The notes beneath the pieces were generated by a model, which saw only the letters and a program-made list of their open reading frames with translations, was not told where the DNA came from and did no database searches. From positions 14,872,809 through 14,936,808 of the forward strand of contig NW_022145612.1 in assembly GCF_000002235.5 (NCBI RefSeq): a DNA stretch of 64,000 nucleotides, read 5' to 3'. The DNA is from Strongylocentrotus purpuratus (taxonomy: Eukaryota > Echinodermata > Echinoidea > Camarodonta > Strongylocentrotidae). Below are positions 10,651 through 23,900 of the stretch, piece by piece. A program made the translations under genes and the position numbers. Positions within the stretch are counted from its first letter, which is position 1. Each line of letters opens with the position of its first letter.

Positions 10651-11005
10651 GCTGTATATCAAGTGAGATATCGACTTAGGGTGAAGTACACCGTACCACC
10701 AACGCCCCCCCCCCCCATCGATCTCTACCATGGTTCAATCCAAATTTATTTATTTAGACCATCTTTGTATAAAACAAAATAATAGTTAAAAAACATGCAA
10801 TTTCATACCAGGCTATAAAGCTTCCGTATAATGTGTTTTTCTCTGGGGGGCAATTTTTCATTTATTTCAAGGGGGGAAGGCAATTATAACGATGACGTAT
10901 AATGCACAGGGCTTTTAAATAGACATTCATAGAATTGTTCGAGTATCATGCTGATATGTCTTTTATTTTTAAACTATGTATATAGAGTGCACTTTTTACA
11001 TCAGG

Positions 11006-11730
11006 CGCTTACGCAGGGGGGAGGGGGGTTAACCCCCCCCTTCAATTCAATTTCAAGTTCAATTTATTCATGTTTCCAACAAAACATTACAAATCAATTA
11101 TAAGCATTTAAAACAAATGTAAGAAATACATGTTGGAAACAGAGCGGTCCACTAAAAAACAATGCTTGTACAAGTGTGAACACCTCAACTTAGGAATAAT
11201 GAGTAATTAAATTAACTAATCTGTAACTACAAGAGGAACTACAAAATCGGGGAAATAAAAAGGGGGATGCCAACAGAGATGAGAAAGGGACAAGGCAATG
11301 CTTTACACGACAAAGATAGAAGAACACGGTCATAATACAAAGAGTAGACAATGACAACAAGAAGTGAGAGATCTGGGGTACAGAAAATAATACAAAATGA
11401 TGAGTTGCATGTGGGGTTGAGAAGAAGAAGTTAAGGAAAGAGAAATGCGCGTTAGAAAGGAAATAAGCATGAGAAGACACAATATAATATATCAAATTAA
11501 ATTTTTTGTTATGTGTGTGTTTTGGAGGACCCCCGCCCCCCCCCCCCCCCCCCCTCTTTCTTTTTTTCTTTTTTTTTAATTTTTTTTTTTTTTTAAATTA
11601 TGCTAATGGGTGACCTAAAAAAAGGTGACCTTAACCCCCCCCCCCCCCCCCCCCCCACGGAACGAAATGTCGATCGGTCAAATTTTCAAATTTCGGGACC
11701 CCCCAAAAAAATGTGCTCTTACCCAGTAAA
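11006..11730. mobile_element. Diverged second copy of the 10-kb hAT MITE, interrupted
   Basis: AGGCGCTTACGCAGGGGGG at about 11006 resembles the left end of the element at 10097. The A-rich, GGTGACCTTA, C-run and AAATTTCGGGACC blocks at 11520-11710 resemble its interior. Between them (about 11040-11500) is unrelated AT-rich sequence starting TTCAATTTCAAGTTCAATTT, apparently a later insertion. No clean right end or target duplication was found. Confidence 0.45.
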
Positions 11731-11815
11731 GACTTCCAGTAAAGAGAGTAACGTAAATGAATTAATGTGAGAATGGTTTAACATCTATAAAAGCTTTTAT
11801 AGAAATTGGTTAATG

Positions 11816-12275
11816 TAGCGTTTTTCAACCTTTTTACATTCACGGCCCCCCTTTAAGTAGAAAAAAAGGGTCACCCCAATCCCAAATTTATTTATAGAAG
11901 ATTCATTTTGCATCACTCTGACACTCGTCATGGGCAAATTTGTTTCTAAAGTAAAGAAAGATTTTTTTCTTTAAAGACACTTTTAATATGATAAAATTTT
12001 TACTTGATAATCAACACACTAGAAAAAAATGTAGAATTAATTAATGTGCGGGCACCTCGCTGCCGGAAACATAATAACAATACTCATTATTGTGCCGTCA
12101 CCTCGATGCACAAATATGAATTATCCTGTATCTAAATATTGTGAGTGAGTGAAGCAAACGAGCATGGTAAAATGTAAGTTTTGAAAGAAAAGATAAAATA
12201 TAAATTCAGGCATCTCGCTGTCATTTAGAAGGATATTTGGGCACCTCTTATCCAGGCACTTCGCTGCCTGAAACC
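11816..12275. mobile_element. Probable old hAT-like fragment
   Basis: The motif TTTTTCAACCTTTTTACATT then CACGGCCCCC (about 11820-11850) resembles the conserved end of hAT-superfamily elements found in many animals. The following DNA repeats a GGCAC-TCGCTGCC motif at 12051, 12209 and 12255, with a weaker match at 12094. Ends and target duplication are not clear. Confidence 0.35.
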
Positions 12276-14898
12276 ATAATGTTTCTAAAGTTGCAAGTGA
12301 GCAAAGCAAGCGAGGAAGAAAGACACTTTATTATCTTTAAAATGCTATTTCCTCATGAAATTGTATGTACTCCAACGGTTAATAATTTTTGGTTTTCGAA
12401 AATCAATATTATTCCAAAATAATAACAATTTGTTTTATATTACTATAATAATCTCACTAAATAGAGTATACAAACAAACAAACATGAGTATAAACATTTA
12501 CATTTACTCTAAGTTTGAAGACACTTTTTCCAATCTAGTTACAGAAATGAAGGAGAAAAAAAGAAAAAGAAGGTGAGGTATTCTTTAAAAATATCCTCTC
12601 ACAAAATCTTTCTTCACAACTAATATTACCAAATCTTCTAATCACCACTGGGAGAAGACTATTGCCCGGTCTAAATTTTGTCATAATATTATTACTTCAA
12701 ATATATTTCAAGGCCAAACTTTTTCTTAAAGATTCTATAATTCACAGAGGTGATAGATCATGGATGTTTTGATAGTGTTATACCAGCTCTGAATATATTG
12801 GTCATCCAATCTTTGCTCGATATTTGCTTTCAACCTAGAGGTGTTACACATAATTATGAGATGACCGCATACCATAAAAACCACAATCTCATTATAATAA
12901 TTTTTCTTATACAGTTCAACCAGTCAGAGTGCTTCCCATCTTTCTTACTAGTAGACTATATTGTATATTGTCGCTGAGGGCGCTATATACTTTTAATATT
13001 TTTGTACCCTTGTACTGTCACCTTGAAGCTAAAATGGTTGCTACACATAAACAGCGATCAAATCTTCTTTCAAAGCACTCATTTTACTCGTTTATGATAG
13101 TGTCTAGTAGAAAACCTATACATGGAACGTATGGAAAAGTTGTGGTGCTCTAAAGAAATTATTAATGGATTAAAAGTTCGCTATTCAAGGAGCTCCGGAG
13201 ATAAACAATTGGCGTCGGATCTATTCTAAATCGAGGAGATGCTGTTTGCGACGCCGTTGGATTCCCGTTATGAAGCTTTCAATATCCGTTGATTTTCACG
13301 AGCCAGGTAACAATGCAATTCTGAGGCGGAGCTGAGCTGAGCTGCAGCTGAAGCCTGAGCTGATTTAGTATGGCTTCATCTGTTTTCGACTGTAGGCGTT
13401 GATAAGATTCTTTAAGAATATAATTGTGTTCAATTCTGCTGTAGATTAAGATCTCAATGCTGATATTATTGTTTAAATCACTTTTGCAACTTAATCTAAC
13501 AATTAGACCTAATTAAATATGCTTGTAACTTCTGACTTGGCTTGGTTTGCATGTTGTTATTTGTTAAATTAGTGTTACTTCTGTAGATCAATCTGCCAAC
13601 TGCAGTTGCGTGACTATCAGTATCAGACTAGTATGGGTACTAAGTTAGAGTTAGAGGTGGGTGATCAATTAAAACATGAAGTCATGATAAAGTCTGATAA
13701 AAAATGAATTGGGTACCAAATGCTAAAATAATACTACACGCAAAGAAATAAATTAGAATTATTGTGAATTCTGGATACCGTAGTCCTACAACAAGTTGAT
13801 TTAGAAATTTAGTAGAAGTAGGGTCTAATGTCATATGATCACCAGTGCAGTGGGAAGAGAAATTGTTTAACAATGTACAATGTAGACCTCCATGGTTTTA
13901 CAATGGATTTCAGTATTTCATTTTGTCGGAACAGAATTTGAAGACTGATTTTATGGACTTGATTGATTCTAGATCTACAATGATGGTCACTTAAGGCTCA
14001 TTCAGATATGAAGAGATGATAAACCATGGCAGGTTTTAATATAAATGTGTAAATGAATGGAAACTGCATGCACAACAAAGGTAATATTCTGCCTAGTGCC
14101 TACAGAGTATACTACTGTACCTTAAATTGAGTTCTATAAGATACAAAAGTAGATTGTATGAAGTGTACAGGTATAACACTTATTTTATCAAAAAAATAAT
14201 AAGAAGAAGAAGAAAGATCTGTTTGTAAATTTTTTGTTGTTATTTTTTTTCTTCTCATTTTTAAGTCTTGCAGCCAATAAACTTGTCACATTCGATGCAT
14301 GAGCTATACTGTAGGTTTTTAACCAATGTCAAATTCATAGGTCTATTTGATGAAATGTAGCATACCAGAAATAAGTATCAGTGAATCACAACCCTTTTTT
14401 TCTTCTTCGGGAGAGCGAGAGGAGACAGTTTTGTCGTCAGATTTTGTTTTTTGCTTGGCAACTTTTTTTCTTCTAATCATGTCTCTTTAAATAAAAATTT
14501 GCCTTAAAGTGTTTTGGCCACAGAATTCAGTTGCTCCTCCATAAAAAATAAATTGCATAATATTTTGATATAAGTTGTAGTAGCCAGTAGCCTTGATAAG
14601 GATTATGATTAAATTCATCTACAATTAAACCATTTTGTAATATCTCAAAATATATTACAATAAAGTTATCAAAATTTCAAATCATAACTAATAGATCACA
14701 AGTCTCAAGAATAGGCCCTACTGGAACTTTGAAATGGGGAATTTGTTTTGAACAGTTTATGAAGAAAACACCTGCATGGGAATGAATCCATTATTACTGT
14801 GGACCTGGAATTCAAATTCACTTGAATGAAACCCTCTCAATATTACATATGTGGTCTTAACATAATGAAATTTTTGTTTTTATCTCTTTGACTTTTAG
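12276..14898 (+). other. Intergenic DNA and putative FBXL7 leader intron
   Basis: Apart from the candidate leader exon ending at 13306, I see no coding exon, RNA gene or classified transposon. A short GAGCTGAGCTGAGCTGCAGC run lies near 13330. Confidence 0.5.
13150..13306 (+). other. Candidate FBXL7 5'-untranslated exon and promoter area
   Basis: This GC-richer block ends in CCAG followed by GTAACA, a good splice donor, and could join the acceptor at 14898. It holds no conserved coding frame. It lies in the right place for an upstream non-coding exon between the divergent light-chain gene and the FBXL7 ATG. The start coordinate is a guess; cDNA would be needed to confirm it. Confidence 0.3.
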
Positions 14899-14912
14899 AG
14901 GATGAGTGAGAG

Positions 14913-14991
14913 ATGAAGGCCATTAAACACCATGTGCTCAAGACCTTCAGGGTCGGAGCTACCAATGGCAAGGATTATGAGTCTGATGGTG
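14913..14991 (+). CDS. FBXL7: FBXL7 first coding exon
   Basis: The acceptor CTTTTAG ends at 14898, and 14 nt of leader precede the ATG at 14913. It encodes MKAIKHHVLKTFRVGATNGK then DYESDG and one base of a glycine codon, with donor GTAAGT. An upstream ATG at 14902 opens a four-codon frame whose TGA overlaps the main ATG. The 14913 start is chosen because its frame continues into the conserved GATNGK motif. Confidence 0.88.
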
Positions 14992-17900
14992 GTAAGTACA
15001 TTTGTACATAAAGGTTATTTTTAGCAAAAGATAATTTGTTCACACTTACATTTTACAGACTCTTACTGTATGTGAATTTAGCTATGGGTTAGGAGCGTAT
15101 TATGATAATTACATTTGTACATTTGATAGATTTTGAATCTGAAATTCCTAACTCAACAAGTTAACAACTTTATTTTTAATTAGAAAGTATAGCTGCCAAG
15201 TGTTATATATTTTGATTACTGAAAGATAAACTCCAGTTCTGGTAAAAAAAAGAAAATCAATTCTCACAGAATCAAACCAAAGTTACACTGAATGTTTAAG
15301 ATTACAAATAAATGACATGTGCCTAACAATTTTGGAAGAAAATGTTTACTGGCTGAGTATTGAGCATAAAAAGACAGGGAAATCAAGGTAGTACTAGCCC
15401 CGACACCATGTGTGTTGTCCCATATATAGCTTTCTGTGTACAGTGCTTGTTACTTTACCAAAACTCTGCCAAATTTATTATGATTTTGATGACTCCAGAA
15501 CCTTGCAGTGCACACCAATACTTACATGTACATGCTACATGATCAACTGTTTCTGATCCATTCCACACCTTTTCACAATGCAATCGCATTACCAGAACTC
15601 ACCTTTATCTTTAATGATGATTTATGAAATACAAGGTCAATGCACTTTAGTTGCCATTGAATTGAATTTTCAGGTACCCAGTCCCTGCCCGTTTTTTCCT
15701 ACTCGAATCCGGTTTCAGTAAAACCTGTTATGACTCGTGCCTTTTATGAGTGGCTTTGAACTAGTCGACCTTGTTAAAGTAAAGATGACAATCAAATACA
15801 ATATCTGTTTGAGTAAAAGTATGTAGACATTGATTTAATGATAAAAACGCAAGTCAACAGAATAAATTGGGTCGCCCCCCTCTCTTTCTCTCTCCCTCCC
15901 TCTCTCTCTCTCCCTCCCTCTCTCCCTCCCTCTCTCCCCCTCTCTCCCTCTCTCTCTCTCCCTCCCTCAGTAACTAGTAAATTCTGTGTTTTCTAAATAC
16001 TATATACCGATGTAATCTCAATATTTTCTCCTGAAATGTAGGTAAGACAAACTCTAGTTTGTCCCAATCAGATCTCAGTCTGAATGCAGAGGATATGAGC
16101 TTCAAATCAAACTCACCAAGAACAGTGGATACTGCATCTACTTCAGGTAAGAATTTAAAAGTTGATTTTGAGTTGAGAGTTTGTGGTTTCTCCCCATGGG
16201 GAATTATATATCGTTTAAAATGATTGTTACATGGAAAGAGGAAAAAAAGTGGTCGAACAAAGTCAATGAACCAAGAACATGTTTATCTGCAATGTACATG
16301 CACATGAAGTTGCCTGGCTGTCATCATGACAAGTTTCCACCACAGTTTTTATGTTTTTAAAATGAATAGACCATTTTCGTAATGTAACTAAAATTTGATG
16401 CGCAAATGTTTGTTTAGTGTCTTGATACAAGTTATTTAATTCACCTGTTATGAATAATTGTATTTCAATAGTAGTCAGAATGTGAATTGCATACATGTTG
16501 TAAGGTAGGACAAGCCATAATGTTTGTCCTACCTAGCAACAATTTAACATATGAAATTCACATTCTAAATATCGAAATACAATTATCTGTAACAAGTGAA
16601 TGAGGTAACTTGTATCGAGGCACTAAACAAAGATTCATTCATTAAATTTGATTACATTACAAAAAATGGTCTATTTAAAAATAAGTCCAAATCATCAGTT
16701 TGACTGACTATTAGAAAGCACTACTAGTACTACAGTACATTTAAGTGCAGTGTACCAGAATTTACCTTCATTTGGATTTGCACAGTGTAAAGTACAGTGC
16801 AAACTGCAAAGCAGCGAAGTATGTTTCTGAATTCATGTCATTAGCTGGCATCAGGTACTTTTAGATATGTGGATGTAAACGGATGCTGAATGGGTGCATG
16901 TGCTTGATGTCAAAGGTCATGCTGATGATTGAAGGTGCTGTTATCATAGTGCCCAATGTGTTTGTACACCTATATGTAGCTCCTATTCAGTGGCATCAAA
17001 AGCCTTGTTCAGACGAGAGAAAATTGATCAAAATTACATGTTCATGTAGCATATAAACGTACAAAGACTCATCATATAGCAATAATAACATCATGGAGAG
17101 GCCAGTTGCTGTGACAGCTGGTCAGTCGTCATTGCATGTTCGAGATAAGATAAGCCCCGCCCAGTTACGCAGTTTTCATATGATACACAATCAGATTAGA
17201 ATGGAACCCTGACCGTATCATTCGAAATGATGCTCAATGCCTCAAACAGACGTTTGGCTATACATGTATGACGTATCGTTATGCAACATTCATACTTGAT
17301 GATATTATTTACATGTATTTTCTCCTATGACTGTATTGTTTTCATGTAGCCATGAAACAAATTTTGGTAGTATGAACAGGGGTGTTGGTAGTCATGGTAT
17401 CTAGAATAAATGATAGAACTAGAGACGTTACACATCTACAGGTGTAATACCATCTCTATCATCAATATGAACTAACATGAATGAAGTCATGAAGAAGAAA
17501 ACTGTTAAAAGAATTACAGCACACACTGCTTTAATATACAGTTTTGCCATGCAAAAAATAAATTTGAAAGATATTAATTTGATAACATTAACATTGTGAA
17601 GTAGAAATTTGGGTTTCTACAATATTCATTATTTAATTTCCTCACAAACTTTTACAAACTGCCTACACCCCACTTCCATACAGTAATATTTTTATTAAAC
17701 ATATGATCATTGCTCAGCTCACATATTTGTCATATTGTGTTTCTAAAGTTTAAGGGATATGGATGGTGAATTTCCTATGAAGTGAAACTTGATACTCTTA
17801 ACGGTAGCTTTGATTTGGATTTGGGTCCGATTTAGACCTGACTTGAACAAGAAACATGGATCCATTGACCTTGACATGGTACACCCTTTCAAAAACAATC

Positions 17901-20900
17901 AAATGAAGTATGTGTGAGAAGTCAAGTATGGTAAGAGTGAGACAATTAAAGTAGACAGTTCAAGTCTGGTAGTATGTGAGAAATTTTATTTTATTTTGAA
18001 TGTTTTCCCGATTTCAATTAACATTTTATTGTAGAGGTCAATCAGAACAATAATCAGATATTGCACAAGAGAAAACAATGAAATAAAAAAAATTGAGAAA
18101 AATGTACATAATACAACAATATTTGGCATAAAAATAAAAGCACATTAGCTACATACATTAAAACAAGGTCTCACATATAGATAACTATATTGCGATTATC
18201 TTCATCACCATGAAGCGGCACTTAACTGGAAGAAGAACTAAAACATAATTTTGGAAGTATCTGAGTTTTTGTTCCCCTTACCATCTCATATACATGTACC
18301 ATAGCCATTTTCGTAATGTAACCAAATTTAATGCACACGTCCTTGTGATTTGTGAAGAGCTTCAAAACAAATTATTTCATTCACCTGTTACAAGTAATTG
18401 TATCTCAAGAGTCAGAATATGAATTGCCTGCCATATCTGTTGACAAACATTATTGCTTGCCCTACCTAACAACGCTACGTTTTTTGCTATACCGGTACTG
18501 TGAATTTCCTATACCTCTGACTGGACATACATGTACATCAAAGTGACCCTTCTGGGCTTTATGACCTTTTAATGGGTTAGCTAATGACTACTCACTCAAC
18601 ACTTTAATGGATTGATATCATCTAAGTGGGATCAAGAGGAAGTAAATACCTTGTAAATTCCTCGTAAATTCAGACAGATAAAGACCTGATAGTAGCTCCA
18701 AAATATGTCAAATACCTATACAGACATGTTATGTTTTGCATTCAATAGTGTTCATATGTACCCTAGTAACATTGCATTATGATTTGCATTTTGGGGGGTT
18801 ATTTAACATAAATCAAGGGTGTTATAGATCTTATATCATTAGTTACACCATTCTTTTAAAATCAAAACTATTAGTATGCCAGCACATAGTCACAAAATGT
18901 TCTTTTGCCAATCATGCATTGTAGTTGAGAATGCAAAACAAAATTGTTTTATCTGAATTCTTTGAATAAGCAGCTACAGTACAACGCAATATAGAAATCC
19001 ACCTACAATGTACAAGTATGTACATGTACATGTACACGAAATCAAAGCAGTAACTTTGGAAACAGAGACTATTACATTAACTCCATGACAGAAACTATAA
19101 AATGCCAAATAAAATATCAAAATGTCTGTATTCTTTTAAAAACCTTGTAGTATTCATTCACTACTTTACTTCATGGCATGTATACATCTTCATTTACATT
19201 GTACATGTAGTTAAAAGTTGAAAGTAAATTCTCAACTTGACATTTTGTCATCAATGACAGAATAAGTAGCATGGACTTGATACAGCTTTTTATCAAGGTC
19301 ATAGTTGTATTCAAACAGGATTTGACAAGTCATTTGCTACCTAATCCCTGAACAATCAATCACAAATGGCTTAAATATTTCTAGTTCTTATGACATATCC
19401 TATAAAAAAATATGGGAATTTTTTTTAATTTTTTTATTTTTCTAATCTCTTTGAAATATGAAATATTTTGTTTTGGTGGGGATGTTATGGATATTCAATT
19501 TCAAGTGGAATTTTCCAGGGTCAATATTCATGTAGTATTATTACCAAAAGTACGCTATGTGCTGTATGCCAAGGTTTTTCATGAATTTTTCATGGACGTA
19601 TCACTAAGTGCAGTACTTTGTGTAAAATAAAGAATCAATGCCTCTCCATGTAATAATAATAATATCGGATTTTTATATAGCGCACGTATCGACCTTGCAA
19701 AGTCCTCGAGGCGGTCCAACACTACCTGGCTATGCTAGGCTGCCGATTTCAACGCTCACAGCATTTAAAGGAATTCCTTCTTACCAATACCCATTTAACA
19801 CCTGGGTGGAGAGTGGCAAATGTAGATCAATGTCTTGCCAAAGGACATTAGTGCCGCGGCGGGACTCGAACCCCGGACCTTGTGATCCCCGGACCTTGTG
19901 ATCGACAGTCTGGCGACGTATTCACTCATCCACAACATACGTACAGTATGTGTAGATTTATTGTTGCTGGCCTACTCCTACAAGTATGGGTGCAAAACCA
20001 GAAGAAAAAAATCATGTGCATAAAACGATTGCGAAATTTGCAAGTGAGTCAGATTTGTGACAGTTTCATCCTGCAAAATCATATTGAATCACAAACTCAT
20101 GTGTATGTTACACTAAATAACTCCAATTCACAAAAGTATCTTGTTGTAAAATAATGGCTCTTCCTAACCCCCCGTGAAAGTTTCTGGGTGTACAGTATGC
20201 AACACCTTGTATTAAATAGTAAATCATAGTCAATGTAATAAACAATCTGCATTCTTGCTAGTACCACTATCTTTAGTCTCTACCCCAGACTAACTTGAAT
20301 ATGTACTGGTATCTTTTAACATAGTGCTTCTGGCAGATTTCTAGTAGTGACACATTGAGGATACTTTGATATCAATTTTAGTGCAGGTTTCTTGGTCTCT
20401 GGTGTCAATTATTGGATAGAAAACCATATGGAGTGATAGAGAGGGCTCATGTGGCATGGCGGTTTATTTAGTCCTCTCATGATAACATTTGAACATTTGA
20501 GTTTTGTAAGTGGTCTCTAATATTTCAGTTGATGTGAAAGTTTCTTAGTTTGGTTAGGTAAAGAGGACTCCAAACTATTTTTTCTGTTGGGGGTCCAGAT
20601 TTAATTTAGTCTGCGTGAGCCCTATGTAGAATTTTGAAATTTTGGGTGCTTGTGTGTCCCGGATGCCTGGGGTCCCGGGTGCCTGTGGGTCCCGGGTGTC
20701 CATGGGTCCTGGGTGCCTGTTAGTGTGAGCCCTGGGTAGAGGAGACTAAGCTGAGTGCTCTTCTCAAAATACCCCCATCAGGTGAAGCTAAAGGAATGCA
20801 CCTCATTGTTAACCCTAATACTGTGTTTTCATTTGTTTACTACACAATGTGTGCACACATGCAGGTAGCTAGAAACCTCCTGCCTATACTTTCCTTTTGT

Positions 20901-23900
20901 TTTCCTACGTTCTTTCTTTCTCCGTGCATCTCTTTCAAGTAATCTGTTACATGTAGCTCAAACCTGGAGACTGCTACTGGTGTTTAATGACGTCTGTAGG
21001 TCTGGAATGTTAGATCTGCTGATACCAGCCCTTAAGAGATTGCCATATGAAATTGAAAGCACTGTCTACAAATCTTATTAATAGTTTAATTAATCATTTA
21101 GATATGACCTTGTTTTATTATTGTCATCTTTTCTTCTTCTTTTTGTCTTCTTCTTCATCTTTTTGTCTTCTTCTTCTTCTACCTTGATCAAGAACACTAT
21201 ATCACTTACAAGGGACAATGTTTGATATTAAAATATAATCAACTTTATAGCAAGTGCAAAATAAAGTCAAAGAAATAGATTTTATTTAAACTTTATTAAA
21301 TACATTCTCCACTTGACATCATTGACTACCGGTACCAAGTATTGAATTCAATTTGAAGAAGAAAAAAAACCTTTTAAAATAAAAAATGAAAATCGTCTAA
21401 TTCATATTTGCCTATAATTCTAGTTGAAAACATTGGATTTAATCCACTTTAGGGGCACTACTCTGGCCAGCTACAAGGGCGAGAAATCCGTAGTTCTTAA
21501 ATCCTACAAATGGAAAAGGCAGTTTCAGAGGGTCATTTTAGCTGGTAAACAGTGCATCACTCTAAAATGTTCTAAGGCCTTTAGGTGATTTGAGGCTTGT
21601 CATTGCATACTAGCGCATCTTTTGAAATTGTTACCTATCCTTGTGGCTGAATCCTCTATCGAGGTTTAATCCGTAGATTCCATGACAAACCATGTTCTCA
21701 TCAAAAGTACAGTAGAGACCCATCCAGGATCACCATACAGAGCCAGTGGTCTGTTCTCCTTTGTAAACGTCCGTCCCTGAGTAAATACAACCTAAATACT
21801 GTTTTCACTGGCAACAGGCATGGTTACAGGTTAAGTGCTGTTTACCCTAGGCGAGTGTAATCTCGAATCCTGTGTTTCCAACCCCATTTTACTTTCCGAT
21901 CTTTGTGTGCTTACGTTCCCCCTCCTATAGTGCCAGGACAAGATGCCTGTATGAGTATGTAAAGCCCTTGTAAGCGGTGGTTTGGAAGTGAATAATCACA
22001 TTTGGTTTAAGGATTATTACGACAGCTCAGGTTGTAGTCGAATAGTTTTATGAGCATTGGCTTGATATTCTCTGCTGTCAAGAATTATACATTGGTAGGC
22101 CTTAGCCTAACCAATTTGATCCATCAAATACAAATATTTAGCATACAACTTCCCTTTATTTCCCCCTTTTGTTGGGATGGGGGGGGGGGGGGGGAGGGGG
22201 CAGGGGCAGGGCTGAGTGGTAAGACAGGGAGCAAGATGGTTCCATAGCTTTAACAAAAATCTTTGTAAAGTATTGTTGAGAGGATATTGCCTCCAATGCA
22301 TCTGGAATACTTGATGATATAGAAATGCATATTGTACTTGAAAAGTGAGTGACAAGGATGGTTTCAAACTTTGAAGTACATCTCTATAGACTCAAACCAC
22401 AATTGGTCATTATTCATTCTCTGCTTCATTCCACCCCATTGCCTTTTTGTCAACGGTTCTAAATGACCTTAGAGGGTAGATACTAAGGTCATAGGGCAGA
22501 CATTAAAAATGAGTTCATTTTGTGTGCTGTCTTTATATGAATGCATTCACCATGACTTTATGTCTGGTGGTTTGAATTGTGATATTGATACCGTTGCCGT
22601 TGATGCCACCACACATAAGCAGGGGGCTTTAAAAGAGGGCACAGGGTGTACAGATTACAATTGAATTAAAATCTTTCTTTTTTCATCTTTAAGCCTACAT
22701 GTTATCCTTCCCAAAACGTTTATTGGAGCAGCTTTAATGTGATAATGACACCTTTTACAAAAGCAAGCATCAAGTTAAGAGCCTTTTTTTAAAGGATTTT
22801 TATTTAGAAATTGAAATTAACTAATCAAAGAAGGGACACGTGCCTCATAATAAAATAAAATATGTGATGAATGTAATGCAGTGTAAATATCCTGAACCAG
22901 TGAAATTGTTTGATGAATATGAACTTATCTACAAATTTTGCTGTGTAATATTTATTTACTTTGAAAAACAGATTTAGACATATTTTCATTTCATGACTCA
23001 GTCACTTCATGTATTGTACTTTTGGGTGACAAAGAGACACAAATATTCATCATATAAATGAAAATAAACTTCATCAACAGACACACTAGAATTAATGTCA
23101 ATTGAACTGTGAAGTGTTTGCAAAGATGGTAAACTAGAGAGCTCAAATCTGTTGAGAGCCAAAAGGGCATTACATGTAACTCTCTGTTGAAGTATATACA
23201 TTCAGAAGTTAAAGGTAAAGACCAGTATTGGTAACGCCCCAATTTCAAAAAATGAAATGGAAGCTCTCATTACCCATCATGTGAAAGAATATGTTTTGAC
23301 TAATACATGATGATAAAAAATTTGCCGGGAAACCGCCTACTAATTCATATATTTGGTAAATTTGTTTCTCTCATGGTCTGTGAGAGATATAGGGTAGTCC
23401 CATCTACATCTTTCTGTGTATAGTGCTTGTAACTTTACGAAGAATGGGCCAAATTTCTTATCATTTTGATGATTCCAGAACCTTGCAGATGCTAGATGCT
23501 AGATGATCAACCTTTTCTGATCGATTCCACAACGTTTCTTTCACAATGCAATCGCATGACCATAACTGGTCTTTACCTTTAATGCCTTTCTGACTTTTAA
23601 CACTCATCAACAGATGATATTAGCATGCATTACATTGTGTACTGAGAGCCAGAAGGGTGGTAACTCATATCTACATTTTACATAGAGTTAAATAATGCCC
23701 TTTTGGCAGATCTCAGCAGATCTTGACATATAAATCCTCAAGTACATGTTGTGACGTTAAATTCTGCTGAAGTGACCCCAACAGTAGGCTTAAAGAAAGG
23801 ACGACGACATCCAAGTTGAGATACGTGCATAAAATGCAGTTCATCTGTAATATCAATAAAACAAACAAGCAATCATAAGCATGTGTACAAATTCACATGA

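Larger units (their letters stand above)
16676..23140 (+). other. FBXL7 intron 2, proximal part
   Basis: No exon was recognised. Besides the repeats listed separately, there are ten TACATGTA octamers, a short imperfect GC-rich tandem repeat of CCCGGGTGCCTGT units (about 20655-20725), a TCT-rich simple repeat (about 21130-21180) and a G run near 22178. The stretch at 21440-22000 is mildly GC-richer and unexplained. Confidence 0.5.

Noticed and set aside
10212-10782. Open frames rich in proline or glycine on both strands
   Set aside because: They are read through C48, C54 and A runs inside a hAT MITE; no domain and no conserved start.
19638-19901. 87-codon frame ending in RRDSNPGPCD
   Set aside because: This is the translated B-box region of a tRNA-derived SINE, a known source of false proteins.
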